Assembly (NCBI GenBank): GCA_050184585.1
Contig: JBFXAF010000003.1
Coordinates: forward strand, 1-64,000
Direction: 5' to 3'
DNA from: JBFXAF01 sp050184585
GTDB taxonomy: Bacteria; Pseudomonadota; Alphaproteobacteria; Rhizobiales; Rhizobiaceae
DNA length: 64,000 nt
Shown: positions 26,558-34,890 of the stretch, one piece after another
Layout of the letters: each line of letters begins with the position of its first letter
How positions within the stretch are numbered: the first letter of the stretch is position 1
Notes under the pieces: generated by a model
The model's input: only the letters and a program-made list of their open reading frames with translations
Told to the model about the DNA's origin: nothing
Database searches by the model: none
Translations under genes and position numbers: made by a program

Positions 26558-28081
26558 TTATTGCGCTGCGAGCAGCGGACTGAAGTCGTCGGGCTGGGGC
26601 TGGGGCCGGGCAGTCAGATCGAGGACCATGTCGATCTCGTCCTTGGGGAACAGTTCGACAAAGGTCTTCTTCGGCCTGCCGGGCGGCGGCCCGGCAACCA
26701 GCGCTCGCCTGTCGAACTCCCGGCTTCTGCCCAGAACCTTCCAATCGGCGAGCCCGTTGGCCTGGCTCTTGATCCACACGTCAGGCGCGTTGGCCCAGCA
26801 CAGCAGGACGGAGTCGCAGTCGCGAAGGTGCTGGAAGTGGTGCTGCACCTTCTCCGCATCGGACCCTTCATAGGCAGGGAACCTGGCGAAGACATCACGG
26901 GCCCTCAGCGCACGGACGACCTCCAGAGCGTAGTCGATATCGTCGTCGCGATGATAGACGTAGACCTTCGACCCCGCTTTGACCGATTCGGTCGCCTGCT
27001 GTGGCGCGCGCCGTGGCGCCAGCCTGTGCGCGACCAGTTCGACGAACTTGCTCAGCGTGTCGCCATCGATCGTGTCGTTCTCGAGATACTCGTCGAAACG
27101 GGCTAGCACGGCGCTGGGATTGCGCGCCGTGGCGGCGGTGTCGTCCGCGTGGTCGGCGGGCAGGAACTTCGGCGCCCAGATCAGCCGCCGGAAGCCGGCC
27201 TTGCCTCCCGCCGTCGCCAGATGCCGGGCGCGCGCGAGCTGGAGCTTGACGATGGGGTCGGCGTCGTCAGGCGCGAAGCCCTGCTTCTCGCCCAACAGGT
27301 GGATCGATACATCGACGCTCGCGAGAGCCTCGTCCACGACCTGAATGATCGACGCGTCCGTCGGCAGGTCGACCGACTGGTCCGGAACCACGGAGTAGCC
27401 CGAACTGGTCAGTTCCGAAACGAGCCTCGAATAGGCGTCCCGCATATCGGCGGCCGGCCTCGCGACGTAGACCGCGCCCCGTTTTCGCGTCTCCGGGGCC
27501 TGCGCCTGCTGGCCATCGTCACCCGCGGCGGCGTACTTCCTCGCCCGACGCCACATGATCCCGGCGAGTTCCTCGACGCGTTCGTGGAAGCGGTTGTCGC
27601 GGACCGCGCCGCGCGCGAAGAATTCGCGTTCAAGGCCGATCTCGTCGGGATCATTGCGGGCGTAGAACAGGCAGCCGGTCTGGTCCTGCAACAGCGAGGG
27701 CCGGCGCTCCTTCTCCACGTCGCGCTTGCCGACCACGATGATCCGCTGCTTGACGTTGGCGCCCTCGGCCGCCCAGCGCGCGCTGAACGCCTTGAGCTCC
27801 TTCCGGCAATACTCGCTGTTCATCCAGTTCGACGACAGGATGACGACGAAAAGATCGGACGCCGAAATCGCCTCCGAGATGATCTGGTCGAACTGGTCCG
27901 CACTGTCGAGACGGCGCGTATCGCGCCAAAGCCTCACGCGCGGTTCGCCGAATATCCCGAACGAGAATTTGAGCTCGTCGCACAGGGTGGCGACGAAACC
28001 CCGTGCGGATTCGCCGTCCTGCGGCACCGCGTCATCGGCGTGCGCGTAGGAAACAAAAATCTGAATAGGGCTTGCCGCCAC
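26558..28081 (-). CDS. TIR-domain effector protein with two further TIR-like segments
   Basis: The 507-residue protein begins with a TIR domain (about 5-150): IQIFVSYAHADD (betaA), LWRDTRRLDSADQFDQIISE (BB loop), SDLFVVILSSNWMNSEYCRK with Glu95 at the position of the NAD-cleaving glutamate, and IIVVGKRDVE. Residues about 203-305 (AVYVARPAADMRDAYSRLVS, VDVSIHLLG) and about 372-475 (KVYVYHRDDDIDYALEVVRA, DCDSVLLCWA) repeat a flavodoxin-like alternation that looks TIR-like, but without the glutamate. It starts with GTG; an in-frame stop just upstream excludes a longer form. It probably makes or consumes NAD-derived signals when the linked STAND ATPase is triggered. The TIR domain itself is a strong call; the later segments are tentative. 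Confidence 0.85.
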   Translation of the reverse strand: MAASPIQIFVSYAHADDAVPQDGESARGFVATLCDELKFSFGIFGEPRVRLWRDTRRLDSADQFDQIISEAISASDLFVVILSSNWMNSEYCRKELKAFSARWAAEGANVKQRIIVVGKRDVEKERRPSLLQDQTGCLFYARNDPDEIGLEREFFARGAVRDNRFHERVEELAGIMWRRARKYAAAGDDGQQAQAPETRKRGAVYVARPAADMRDAYSRLVSELTSSGYSVVPDQSVDLPTDASIIQVVDEALASVDVSIHLLGEKQGFAPDDADPIVKLQLARARHLATAGGKAGFRRLIWAPKFLPADHADDTAATARNPSAVLARFDEYLENDTIDGDTLSKFVELVAHRLAPRRAPQQATESVKAGSKVYVYHRDDDIDYALEVVRALRARDVFARFPAYEGSDAEKVQHHFQHLRDCDSVLLCWANAPDVWIKSQANGLADWKVLGRSREFDRRALVAGPPPGRPKKTFVELFPKDEIDMVLDLTARPQPQPDDFSPLLAAQ

Positions 28082-28202
28082 CTTCGCCCACCCGCGCCAG
28101 GATCAATGCATCCGCTGGTGGCCGAAGCTTAGGGTTGTCGAAATTCTGCGTCAAGCAACCGCAGGGGTTCGCCACCCCGTCAAGGGTCGACGGGATCGGC
28201 TC
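28082..28202 (-). promoter_or_regulatory. Spacer upstream of the TIR-STAND operon
   Basis: These 121 bases separate the TIR gene from the end of the ABC transporter operon and should hold the TIR-STAND promoter. A short hairpin AGGGG/CCCC (28172-28184) could end the upstream transcript. No clear promoter boxes were found. Confidence 0.35.
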
Positions 28203-29270
28203 TCAGCCATGGAGGACGTGCACGTCGTCCGGCGAAAAGCTGATCTCCGTCGCCTCGCCCACCACCGGCGGAGGCGAGGCCGGGTTGTTGAAGGTATCCA
28301 GCGAGACCGTGCCGCCGCCGAGGCCGACCTTCACGCGGATGACCGAGCCGAGGAAATGCACGTCCGCGATCCTGCCGGCGAGACGCGCCGAGCGGCCCGG
28401 ATGGCTGCCGAGGCCGATCGCCTCGGGCCGCAGCGCGAGGGTCACGGCATCGCCTACCTTCGCGCCGTTGAGCGACTGCTTGAGCAGCACGTCGCTGTCG
28501 GACACCCGCACCTTGCCCGTCGCCACGTCGGTAACGATCCCGTCGAGCACGTTGAGCGTGCCGACGAAGTTCGCCACGAAGCGCGTCGCCGGCCGGTTGT
28601 AGATCTCGAACGGCGCACCCACCTGCTCGGCGCGGCCATTGTACATGACCGCGATGCGGTCGGAGATCGACAGCGCCTCCTCCTGATCGTGGGTGACGAA
28701 GATCGTGGTGATGCCGAGATCCTTCTGGATCATGCGGATCTCCTCGCGCAGCGACACCCGGACCTTGGCGTCGAGCGCAGACAGCGGCTCGTCGAGCAGC
28801 AGCACCCGTGGTTTCGGAGCAAGGGCGCGCGCCAGCGCGACGCGCTGCTGCTGGCCGCCGGAGAGCTGGTACGGATAACGGTCGCCGAAATCCGGCAGCT
28901 TGATCAGCGAAAGCATCTCCGCGACGCGCCTGTCGGCGTCGGCCCGGTTGACGCCGGCGACCTTCAGCCCGAAGCCGATGTTCTGCGCCACCGTGAGGTT
29001 GGGAAACAGCGCGTAGGCCTGGAACACCATGCCGATCCTGCGCTGGTTGGGCTTGAGCCGCGTGACGTCCTGCCCGTCGATGGAGATGGCTCCGGAACTC
29101 GGCTGCTCGAAGCCCGCCACCATTCGCAGCACCGTCGTCTTGCCGCAGCCCGAAGGGCCGAGGAAGGACACGAACTCGCCCCGGCCGATATCGAGGTCGA
29201 AATCCTGCACGACGGTCGTCGCTCCGAACGACTTGCGGACGCTCTTGATGGACAGGAAGGGATCGGTCAT
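28203..29270 (-). CDS. ABC transporter ATP-binding protein (PotA/FbpC type)
   Basis: The 355-residue ATPase energises the importer encoded by the three preceding genes. It has Walker A GPSGCGKTT, the Q-loop in VFQAYALFPNLTV, signature LSGGQQQRVALARAL, Walker B LLLDEPLSALD and the H-loop VTHDQEEAL. It also has a C-terminal TOBE domain (about 280-355) typical of importers for spermidine/putrescine, iron or similar small solutes. ATG at 29270 is chosen; the extra upstream codons overlap the permease gene. It ends the 12-kb catabolic cluster. Confidence 0.92.
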   Translation of the reverse strand: MTDPFLSIKSVRKSFGATTVVQDFDLDIGRGEFVSFLGPSGCGKTTVLRMVAGFEQPSSGAISIDGQDVTRLKPNQRRIGMVFQAYALFPNLTVAQNIGFGLKVAGVNRADADRRVAEMLSLIKLPDFGDRYPYQLSGGQQQRVALARALAPKPRVLLLDEPLSALDAKVRVSLREEIRMIQKDLGITTIFVTHDQEEALSISDRIAVMYNGRAEQVGAPFEIYNRPATRFVANFVGTLNVLDGIVTDVATGKVRVSDSDVLLKQSLNGAKVGDAVTLALRPEAIGLGSHPGRSARLAGRIADVHFLGSVIRVKVGLGGGTVSLDTFNNPASPPPVVGEATEISFSPDDVHVLHG

Positions 29271-29283
29271 CGGCTTGCTCGTT

Positions 29284-30069
29284 TCACCGGGGCTGGCTGG
29301 GCGGCTTCGGCGCCAGCCGCGATACGATCTGGATGAGGCCCATGCAGAGCCAGGTGATGCCAAAGGATATGACGGCCAGCGCCGATGGCTCGTAGGCCTT
29401 GTTGGCGCCGACCAGTTGCAGGTAGGGACCGAAGGCGGGACGGTTGAGCAGCGCGGCCAGCGTGAACTCGCCGATGACGATCGCGAAGGTCAGGAACGCG
29501 CCGGACAGCACCGAAACGAGCACGTTGGGCAGGATGACCCGGCCGAAGATCGTGGTCCACCCGGCGCCCAGCGACTGCGCGGCTTCGGTGAGCGTGGCGA
29601 TGTCGATGCTGCGCAGGCCGGTGTCGACGGCGCGGTACATATAGGGCAGCGCGAGCGACGCGTAGCCGAACATCAAGAGCACGTTGGTGCCCGTCGCCGA
29701 GCCGGTGAGCGGCAGCCATGACGACGTATTGTACAGCCGGATGTAGCCGAACACGATGACGATGGCCGGGATCACCAGCGGCATCAGCGTGATGAATTCG
29801 ATCACCGGCCGCAGGCCCGGCAGCTTGAGCCGCACCCAATAGGCCGTGGGCACCACCAGCAGCACGCCGAAGGCGATGGTGAACAGCGCCATGACGACGG
29901 AGTAGGTGAAGGTCTCGCGGAACTGCGGGTCGGCGAGCACTGACGCATAGGCGTCGAACGAATACTCCCCGCGCCGCATGGACAGCGAGAACTCGGTCAT
30001 GCCGAGCAGCGGCAGGACGAAGATCAGCGATCCGACGAGCAGCGCCAGCCAGGCGACGACACGCATCAT
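29284..30069 (-). CDS. ABC transporter permease (PotC/FbpB-like)
   Basis: The 261-residue inner-membrane permease has six predicted helices and a coupling EAA loop (TEAAQSLGAGWTTIFGRVIL) that docks on the ATPase. Two adjacent ATG codons can start it; the first gives a 4-base ATGA overlap with the preceding permease gene, indicating coupled translation. It pairs with the other permease to form the channel. The very long open frame running back to 31389 is not coding. Confidence 0.9.
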   Translation of the reverse strand: MMRVVAWLALLVGSLIFVLPLLGMTEFSLSMRRGEYSFDAYASVLADPQFRETFTYSVVMALFTIAFGVLLVVPTAYWVRLKLPGLRPVIEFITLMPLVIPAIVIVFGYIRLYNTSSWLPLTGSATGTNVLLMFGYASLALPYMYRAVDTGLRSIDIATLTEAAQSLGAGWTTIFGRVILPNVLVSVLSGAFLTFAIVIGEFTLAALLNRPAFGPYLQLVGANKAYEPSALAVISFGITWLCMGLIQIVSRLAPKPPSQPR

Positions 30070-30938
30070 TTCTGCCACCTCTCGGTGCGGGCGCGCAGCC
30101 ACAGATAGAGCGTGTTGGCCAGTCCGGTTATGACGATCATGCCGAAGGCCAGCGCGTAGCCGAGGCCGGGACTGCCGAGCACGTCGCCGCGTATCTGCGA
30201 GAACAGCAGGATCGGCGCGATGTTGAGCTGCGGCCCGGCCAGCGCGAAGGCCGTGGCGACGGCGCCGAACGAATTGGCGAAGAGCAGCGCGAACGTGCCC
30301 AGCAGCGCAGGCAGCAGGATCGGGAAGGCGACCATGCGCCAGTACTGAGCGCTGGTGGCGCCCAGGATTTCGGCTGCCTCGCGCCATTCGCGCCGCAGCG
30401 CATCCAGCGCCGGCGTGATGATCAGGATCATCAGCGGCACCTGGAAGAACAGATAGGTGACGATCAGGCCGGTGGTGCTGAACAGGTTGAAGCCGGTCGC
30501 GGCGCGCAGGTTGATGCCGAACTCGGTGCGCAGCCAGACGGTGATGAGACCGGCCGGGCCGATGGTGGCGATGAAGGCGAAAGCCAGCGGCAAGCCGGCG
30601 AAATTGGACGCCACGCCCGAGAAGGTGAGCAGCGGTCCGCGGATGAAGCGCGGCAGGCCGCCGAGAACCGTCGCGGCCGCCATCGCGAAGCCGATCGAGC
30701 AGCCGAGCAGCGCCGACCAGAAGCTGACCTGGATCGAAACCCAGTATGCGTTGCGGATGGTGGTGGTGTTCAACCCGGCGATATTGGCGAAGGTGAACCC
30801 GCCATCCGGCCCACGGAACGCGCCGATCACGATGGTGATCGCGGGCAGGATCAGGAACATGACGGCAAACAGGAAGAACGGGGCCACGCCCAGCCAGTGG
30901 GTCGGCAGGCGGCGCAGTATTGACGAGGCTTGCGACAT
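30066..30938 (-). CDS. ABC transporter permease (PotB-like)
   Basis: The 290-residue permease has six predicted helices (for example GVAPFFLFAVMFLILPAITI near the N-terminus) and an EAA loop (REAAEILGATSAQYWRMVAF). It lies 66 bases after the solute-binding protein gene and overlaps the second permease. The organisation SBP-permease-permease-ATPase is the standard spermidine/putrescine or iron importer layout. Confidence 0.9.
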   Translation of the reverse strand: MSQASSILRRLPTHWLGVAPFFLFAVMFLILPAITIVIGAFRGPDGGFTFANIAGLNTTTIRNAYWVSIQVSFWSALLGCSIGFAMAAATVLGGLPRFIRGPLLTFSGVASNFAGLPLAFAFIATIGPAGLITVWLRTEFGINLRAATGFNLFSTTGLIVTYLFFQVPLMILIITPALDALRREWREAAEILGATSAQYWRMVAFPILLPALLGTFALLFANSFGAVATAFALAGPQLNIAPILLFSQIRGDVLGSPGLGYALAFGMIVITGLANTLYLWLRARTERWQK

Positions 30939-31004
30939 GCGCTCCTGGGTCCGGCAGATATGCGGACGGACGCGGGCGCCTGGCCCGCGTCCGTCCGTCG
31001 TTCG

Positions 31005-32114
31005 TTACTGCACCACGTTGGCGCCGACGACCTTGTCCCAGCCTTCCTTGACGGCGGCCGAGTTGGCGTTCACCGCGTCGAGGCTCGGGAACACCGCCTT
31101 GGCGTAGCCTTCCGCCGGCGGCAGCTTGTCGAGCATCTCCTGCGGCACCTTGCCCGCGGCTACGAGATCGTTGAAGCGGATCGGGTGGCAATAGCCCTTG
31201 AGCCAGCCGAGCTGGCCCTCGTCGCTGTAGAGATACTCCATCCAGAGCTTCGCCGCATTCGGCTGCGGCGCGTAGGCGCTGATCGCCTGGACATAGACGC
31301 CGGCGAGCGATGCGTCGGACGGCACCACGACATCGACCGGCGGGTTGTCCTTCAGCGAGTCGCGCCACGACAGCCCGTTGTAGTCCCACGCGATGATGAT
31401 CGGCGTGGTGCCCTGGGCGAGCGTGCCGGCCTTGCCGATGACGGGCACGAAGTTGCCGGCGTCGTTCAGCTTCTTGAAGAACTCGAGACCGGCCTGCGCG
31501 GCCGCGGCGCCCGGCTCGGCGCCCTGCGCCATGCCGGCGGCGAGCACGGCGAGGATCGCCTGGTTCGAGGCGCGCGGATCGCCCGCGAACGCCACCTGCC
31601 CGGCATATTCGGGCTTCAAGAGGTCGGCGAAGGACGTCGGCACGTTCGGCACCAAGTCCTTGTTCACCACGAAGGACATCACGCCGTAGTAGTCGCCGTA
31701 CCAGCTCCCATCGGCGTCCTTGGCGTCAGCCGGGATGGTGTCCCATGTCGCGACCTTGTAGGGCTGAATGAGGCCTTCGGCCTTCGCGGCCGGCCCGAAG
31801 GACAGGCCGACGTCGATGACGTCCGGAGCCTGCGGACCCTTGTTGTCCTTGTTGGCCCGGATCGCCTCGAGTTCGTCCGCCGAGCCCGCGTCCGGATTGA
31901 GGCCGTTGTACTTGATCTCAGGATACTTCGCCTTGAAGGTGGCGATCACGTCGCCATAGCCGCACCAGCTGTCCGACAAGGCGATGGTGCTGAGCATGCC
32001 TTCGGCCTTCGCGGCGGCTTCGAGTGCGGCCATATCCTGCGCGGAAGAAAACGCCGTCGTCACCATCAGCGACGCGGCAGTGAGGGAAAGCAGCTTTCCC
32101 GTAAAACGGAACAT
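31005..32114 (-). CDS. Periplasmic substrate-binding protein of the ABC importer
   Basis: The 369-residue extracellular solute-binding protein (family 1) has a signal peptide at 1-25 (LLSLTAASLMVTTAFSSAQ). The body begins ALEAAAKAEGMLSTIALSDS and has the hinge/lobe pattern of the PotD/AfuA group. GGAGAGAACC precedes the ATG. Its ligand cannot be read from sequence; the neighbouring gamma-glutamylation and dehydrogenase genes suggest an amine or amino-alcohol. It is separated from the alcohol dehydrogenase gene by 181 bases, so it may have its own promoter. Confidence 0.88.
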   Translation of the reverse strand: MFRFTGKLLSLTAASLMVTTAFSSAQDMAALEAAAKAEGMLSTIALSDSWCGYGDVIATFKAKYPEIKYNGLNPDAGSADELEAIRANKDNKGPQAPDVIDVGLSFGPAAKAEGLIQPYKVATWDTIPADAKDADGSWYGDYYGVMSFVVNKDLVPNVPTSFADLLKPEYAGQVAFAGDPRASNQAILAVLAAGMAQGAEPGAAAAQAGLEFFKKLNDAGNFVPVIGKAGTLAQGTTPIIIAWDYNGLSWRDSLKDNPPVDVVVPSDASLAGVYVQAISAYAPQPNAAKLWMEYLYSDEGQLGWLKGYCHPIRFNDLVAAGKVPQEMLDKLPPAEGYAKAVFPSLDAVNANSAAVKEGWDKVVGANVVQ

Positions 32115-32295
32115 GGGTTCTCTCCATTGGAACGACGCCTGAAGACGTCTGCTGAGCGGGCTAGCGGCCTTCCGTGACAAACGGATGAACGCCGTGCGCG
32201 GCAACTCCCGAGGCGTGAAAAGCTAACTACGTTTATCTGGCCTTATCAATCCAGGCAGATCAATTCCTGCCAATTTGTCCCTCCCTGTTGCTCCC

Positions 32296-33468
32296 CTATG
32301 CGTTTCCGGCGAGCGCGGCTTCGAGCAGACCAAGCGCCGCTTTCCTCGTCAGCTTGACCGGATTGCCGCCGGCCGTCGGATCGACGATCGCCATGTCGGC
32401 GATCAGCGCCTTGCGCTTGCCGTCCATCGAAAGGCCCTTGATCAGGCCCGGCAACGTGTCCGGCGCCTTGAGCTCCTTCCTGAGCTTCAGCACGGCCCTG
32501 GCGAAGCCGCCGAAGCCGCCCCTGATCCCGCAATAGGCGGCGAGCCGGACGATGCGTTCTTCGACCGCGTCGCGGTTGAAGGCGAGCACGTAGGGCATGA
32601 AGACCGCGTTGGTCATGCCGTGATGGGTGTCGTAGAGCGCGCCGATCGGATGCGACAGGGAGTGGATGGCGCCCAGCCCCTTCTGGAACGCGGTTGCGCC
32701 CATGGCGGCCGCACTCATCATGTGGGCGCGGGCCGTCAGGTCCTTCGGATTGGCGAAAGCCTTCGGAAGGTTCTCGAACACGAGCCTGACGCCCTCGACC
32801 GCGATGCCGTCCGCCATCGGGTGGTAGCCCGGCGCGCAATAGGCCTCGAGGCAGTGCGCCAAGGCGTCCATGCCGGTGCCGGCGGTGATGAAGGGCGGCA
32901 TGCCGACCGTCAGTTGCGGATCGGCGATGACGATCGCAGGGAGCATCCTGGGGTGGAAGATCACCTTCTTGGTGTGGCTCGCCTCATGCGTGATGACCGC
33001 GGCGCGACCCACCTCCGAGCCGGTGCCGGCCGTGGTGGGCACGGCCACGATCGGCGCGATCTTCGAAGAATCCGCGCGGGTCCACCAGTCGCCGACGTCC
33101 TCGAAGTCCCAGACAGGCCGCGTCTGTCCCGCCTGGAAGGCGATCAGCTTGCCGAGGTCGAGCGCCGAGCCACCGCCGAAGGCGATGACCCCGTCATGCC
33201 TGCCCTTCTTGAAGACCTCGATGCCGGCGGTGAGGTTCGATTCCACCGGATTGGGCTTTACGTCGGAGAAAACGGAATGGGGAACCTTGGCGGATTCGAG
33301 CAGCTTCAGCGTCGAGGCGACCACGGGCAGCTTCGCCAGTCCGGGGTCGGTGACGAAGAGCGGCTTCGAGATGCCGGCGGCGGCGAGCGCGTCGGCCAGT
33401 TCGGCGATGCGCCCCGCGCCGAAGCGCACGGTGGTCGGGTAGTTCCATTTGGAAACGAGCTTGGTCAT
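32296..33468 (-). CDS. Iron-type alcohol dehydrogenase
   Basis: The 390-residue group III (iron-containing) alcohol dehydrogenase has an NAD-binding FGGGSALDLGKLIA and TAGTGSEVG. The metal-site signatures are HCLEAYCAPGYHPMADGIA and HSLSHPIGALYDTHHGMTNA, with the expected Asp/His ligands. It would oxidise an alcohol to an aldehyde. The aldehyde dehydrogenase gene sits just upstream (11 bases), so the two probably act in series. ATG at 33468 is preferred over the longer frame, which overlaps the neighbour. Confidence 0.93.
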   Translation of the reverse strand: MTKLVSKWNYPTTVRFGAGRIAELADALAAAGISKPLFVTDPGLAKLPVVASTLKLLESAKVPHSVFSDVKPNPVESNLTAGIEVFKKGRHDGVIAFGGGSALDLGKLIAFQAGQTRPVWDFEDVGDWWTRADSSKIAPIVAVPTTAGTGSEVGRAAVITHEASHTKKVIFHPRMLPAIVIADPQLTVGMPPFITAGTGMDALAHCLEAYCAPGYHPMADGIAVEGVRLVFENLPKAFANPKDLTARAHMMSAAAMGATAFQKGLGAIHSLSHPIGALYDTHHGMTNAVFMPYVLAFNRDAVEERIVRLAAYCGIRGGFGGFARAVLKLRKELKAPDTLPGLIKGLSMDGKRKALIADMAIVDPTAGGNPVKLTRKAALGLLEAALAGNA

Positions 33469-33479
33469 GGAAGCAGGGC

Positions 33480-34868
33480 TCAGATGGTTTCGCGCAGATG
33501 ATATGATTTCGGCCGGGTCAGATTGTCGTAGCCGATCGACGAGAGAGCCGCGCCCTTGCCGGTATCCTTGACGCCGGTCCACACCAGCGCCGGATCGAGA
33601 TAGTCGCAGCGGTTCATGAAGACGGTGCCCGTCTCGACGCGGTCGCCGATCCTGACCGCGTGTTCGGTATCGCGGGTCCAGATCGACGCGGTCAGGCCAT
33701 AGGGGCTGTCGTTCATCAGCGCGATGGCCTCCTCGTCGTTCCTGACCTTCATGATGCCGACGACCGGGCCGAAACTCTCCTCGCGCATGACGCTCATCTG
33801 GTGATCGACGTTGGTGAGGACCTCGGCCGGCAGGTAGGGCGACGCCTCGCGGTCGCGCGTATCGGTGGTGTTCATGTGAGCGACCGCTCCCTTGCGCAGC
33901 GCCTCGGCCTTCTGCTCGCGGATGAAGTCGGCGAAACGCGACTGCGCCATCGGCCCCATGGTCGTGGCCTGCTCCAGCGGATTGCCGAGCGCGTAGTTCT
34001 TCGTCTCGGCCACGAAGCCCTCGACGAACTGGTCGTAGATCTTCTCATGGACGTAGACGCGCTCGATGCCGCAGCAGCATTGGCCCGAATTGAAGAAGGC
34101 GCCCTCGACCAGGTTGACGATGGCGTGGTCCATCTTGGCGTCGGGCAGGACATACGCCGGGTCCTTGCCGCCAAGCTCCAGCCCGAGCGTCATGAAGGTG
34201 CCGGCCGCCGCCTTCTCGATGGCGCGGCCGCCGGCGACCGAACCGGTGAAGTTGACATGGTCGATCTTGCCGGAGCCGAGCAGCCGCTCGGTCTGGCCAT
34301 GGTTCAGGACGAGGTTCTGGAAGACGTGTTTCGGCAGGCCCGCCTTCTCGAAGGCCTTTGCGAAACGCTCGCCGACCAGCAGCGTCTGGGCGGCATGCTT
34401 GAGGATGACCGTCGACCCGGCGATGAGCGCCGGCACGATGGTGTTGACCGCGGTGAGATAGGGATAGTTCCACGGCGCGATCACCATGACCACGCCGAGC
34501 GGGTCCTTCTTCACGTAGCGGCGGAAGCCGTCCTTCGGATTGGACGCCGGCACCGGTGCGAGCGCGCGCTCCGCGATCTCGACCATGTACTGTGTGCGTT
34601 CCTTCACGCCGCCGAACTCGCCGCCATAGCGCACCGGGCGACCCATCTGCCAGGCGAGTTCGGGCACGATCTCGTCGGCCATTCCGACCAGCGCCTCGAG
34701 CATGGCCAGCATATAGCGGCAGCGTTCGGCGATCGGCAGCGCCGCCCAGCCCGGCTGCGCGCCGCGCGCGCGCTCGACTGCCGCGTTGACCTCCTGGTCG
34801 CTGGCCACCGGACGCTCGGCATAGACCGAGCCGTCCACGGGAGATTTCAGTTTGACCGTTTCGGCCAT
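33480..34868 (-). CDS. NAD(P)-dependent aldehyde dehydrogenase
   Basis: The 462-residue enzyme oxidises an aldehyde to a carboxylic acid. It has the catalytic Glu in TLGLELGGKDPAYV, the catalytic Cys within FNSGQCCCGIERVYVH (one of three consecutive Cys), and APWNYPYLTAVNTIVPALIA in the cofactor-binding region. It is of the PuuC/GabD-like broad family. It lies 22 bases after the glutamine-synthetase-like gene and 11 bases before the alcohol dehydrogenase gene, suggesting sequential oxidation of a gamma-glutamylated alcohol. Confidence 0.93.
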   Translation of the reverse strand: MAETVKLKSPVDGSVYAERPVASDQEVNAAVERARGAQPGWAALPIAERCRYMLAMLEALVGMADEIVPELAWQMGRPVRYGGEFGGVKERTQYMVEIAERALAPVPASNPKDGFRRYVKKDPLGVVMVIAPWNYPYLTAVNTIVPALIAGSTVILKHAAQTLLVGERFAKAFEKAGLPKHVFQNLVLNHGQTERLLGSGKIDHVNFTGSVAGGRAIEKAAAGTFMTLGLELGGKDPAYVLPDAKMDHAIVNLVEGAFFNSGQCCCGIERVYVHEKIYDQFVEGFVAETKNYALGNPLEQATTMGPMAQSRFADFIREQKAEALRKGAVAHMNTTDTRDREASPYLPAEVLTNVDHQMSVMREESFGPVVGIMKVRNDEEAIALMNDSPYGLTASIWTRDTEHAVRIGDRVETGTVFMNRCDYLDPALVWTGVKDTGKGAALSSIGYDNLTRPKSYHLRETI

Positions 34869-34890
34869 GGGTTTTCCTCGTCGTTTCTTG

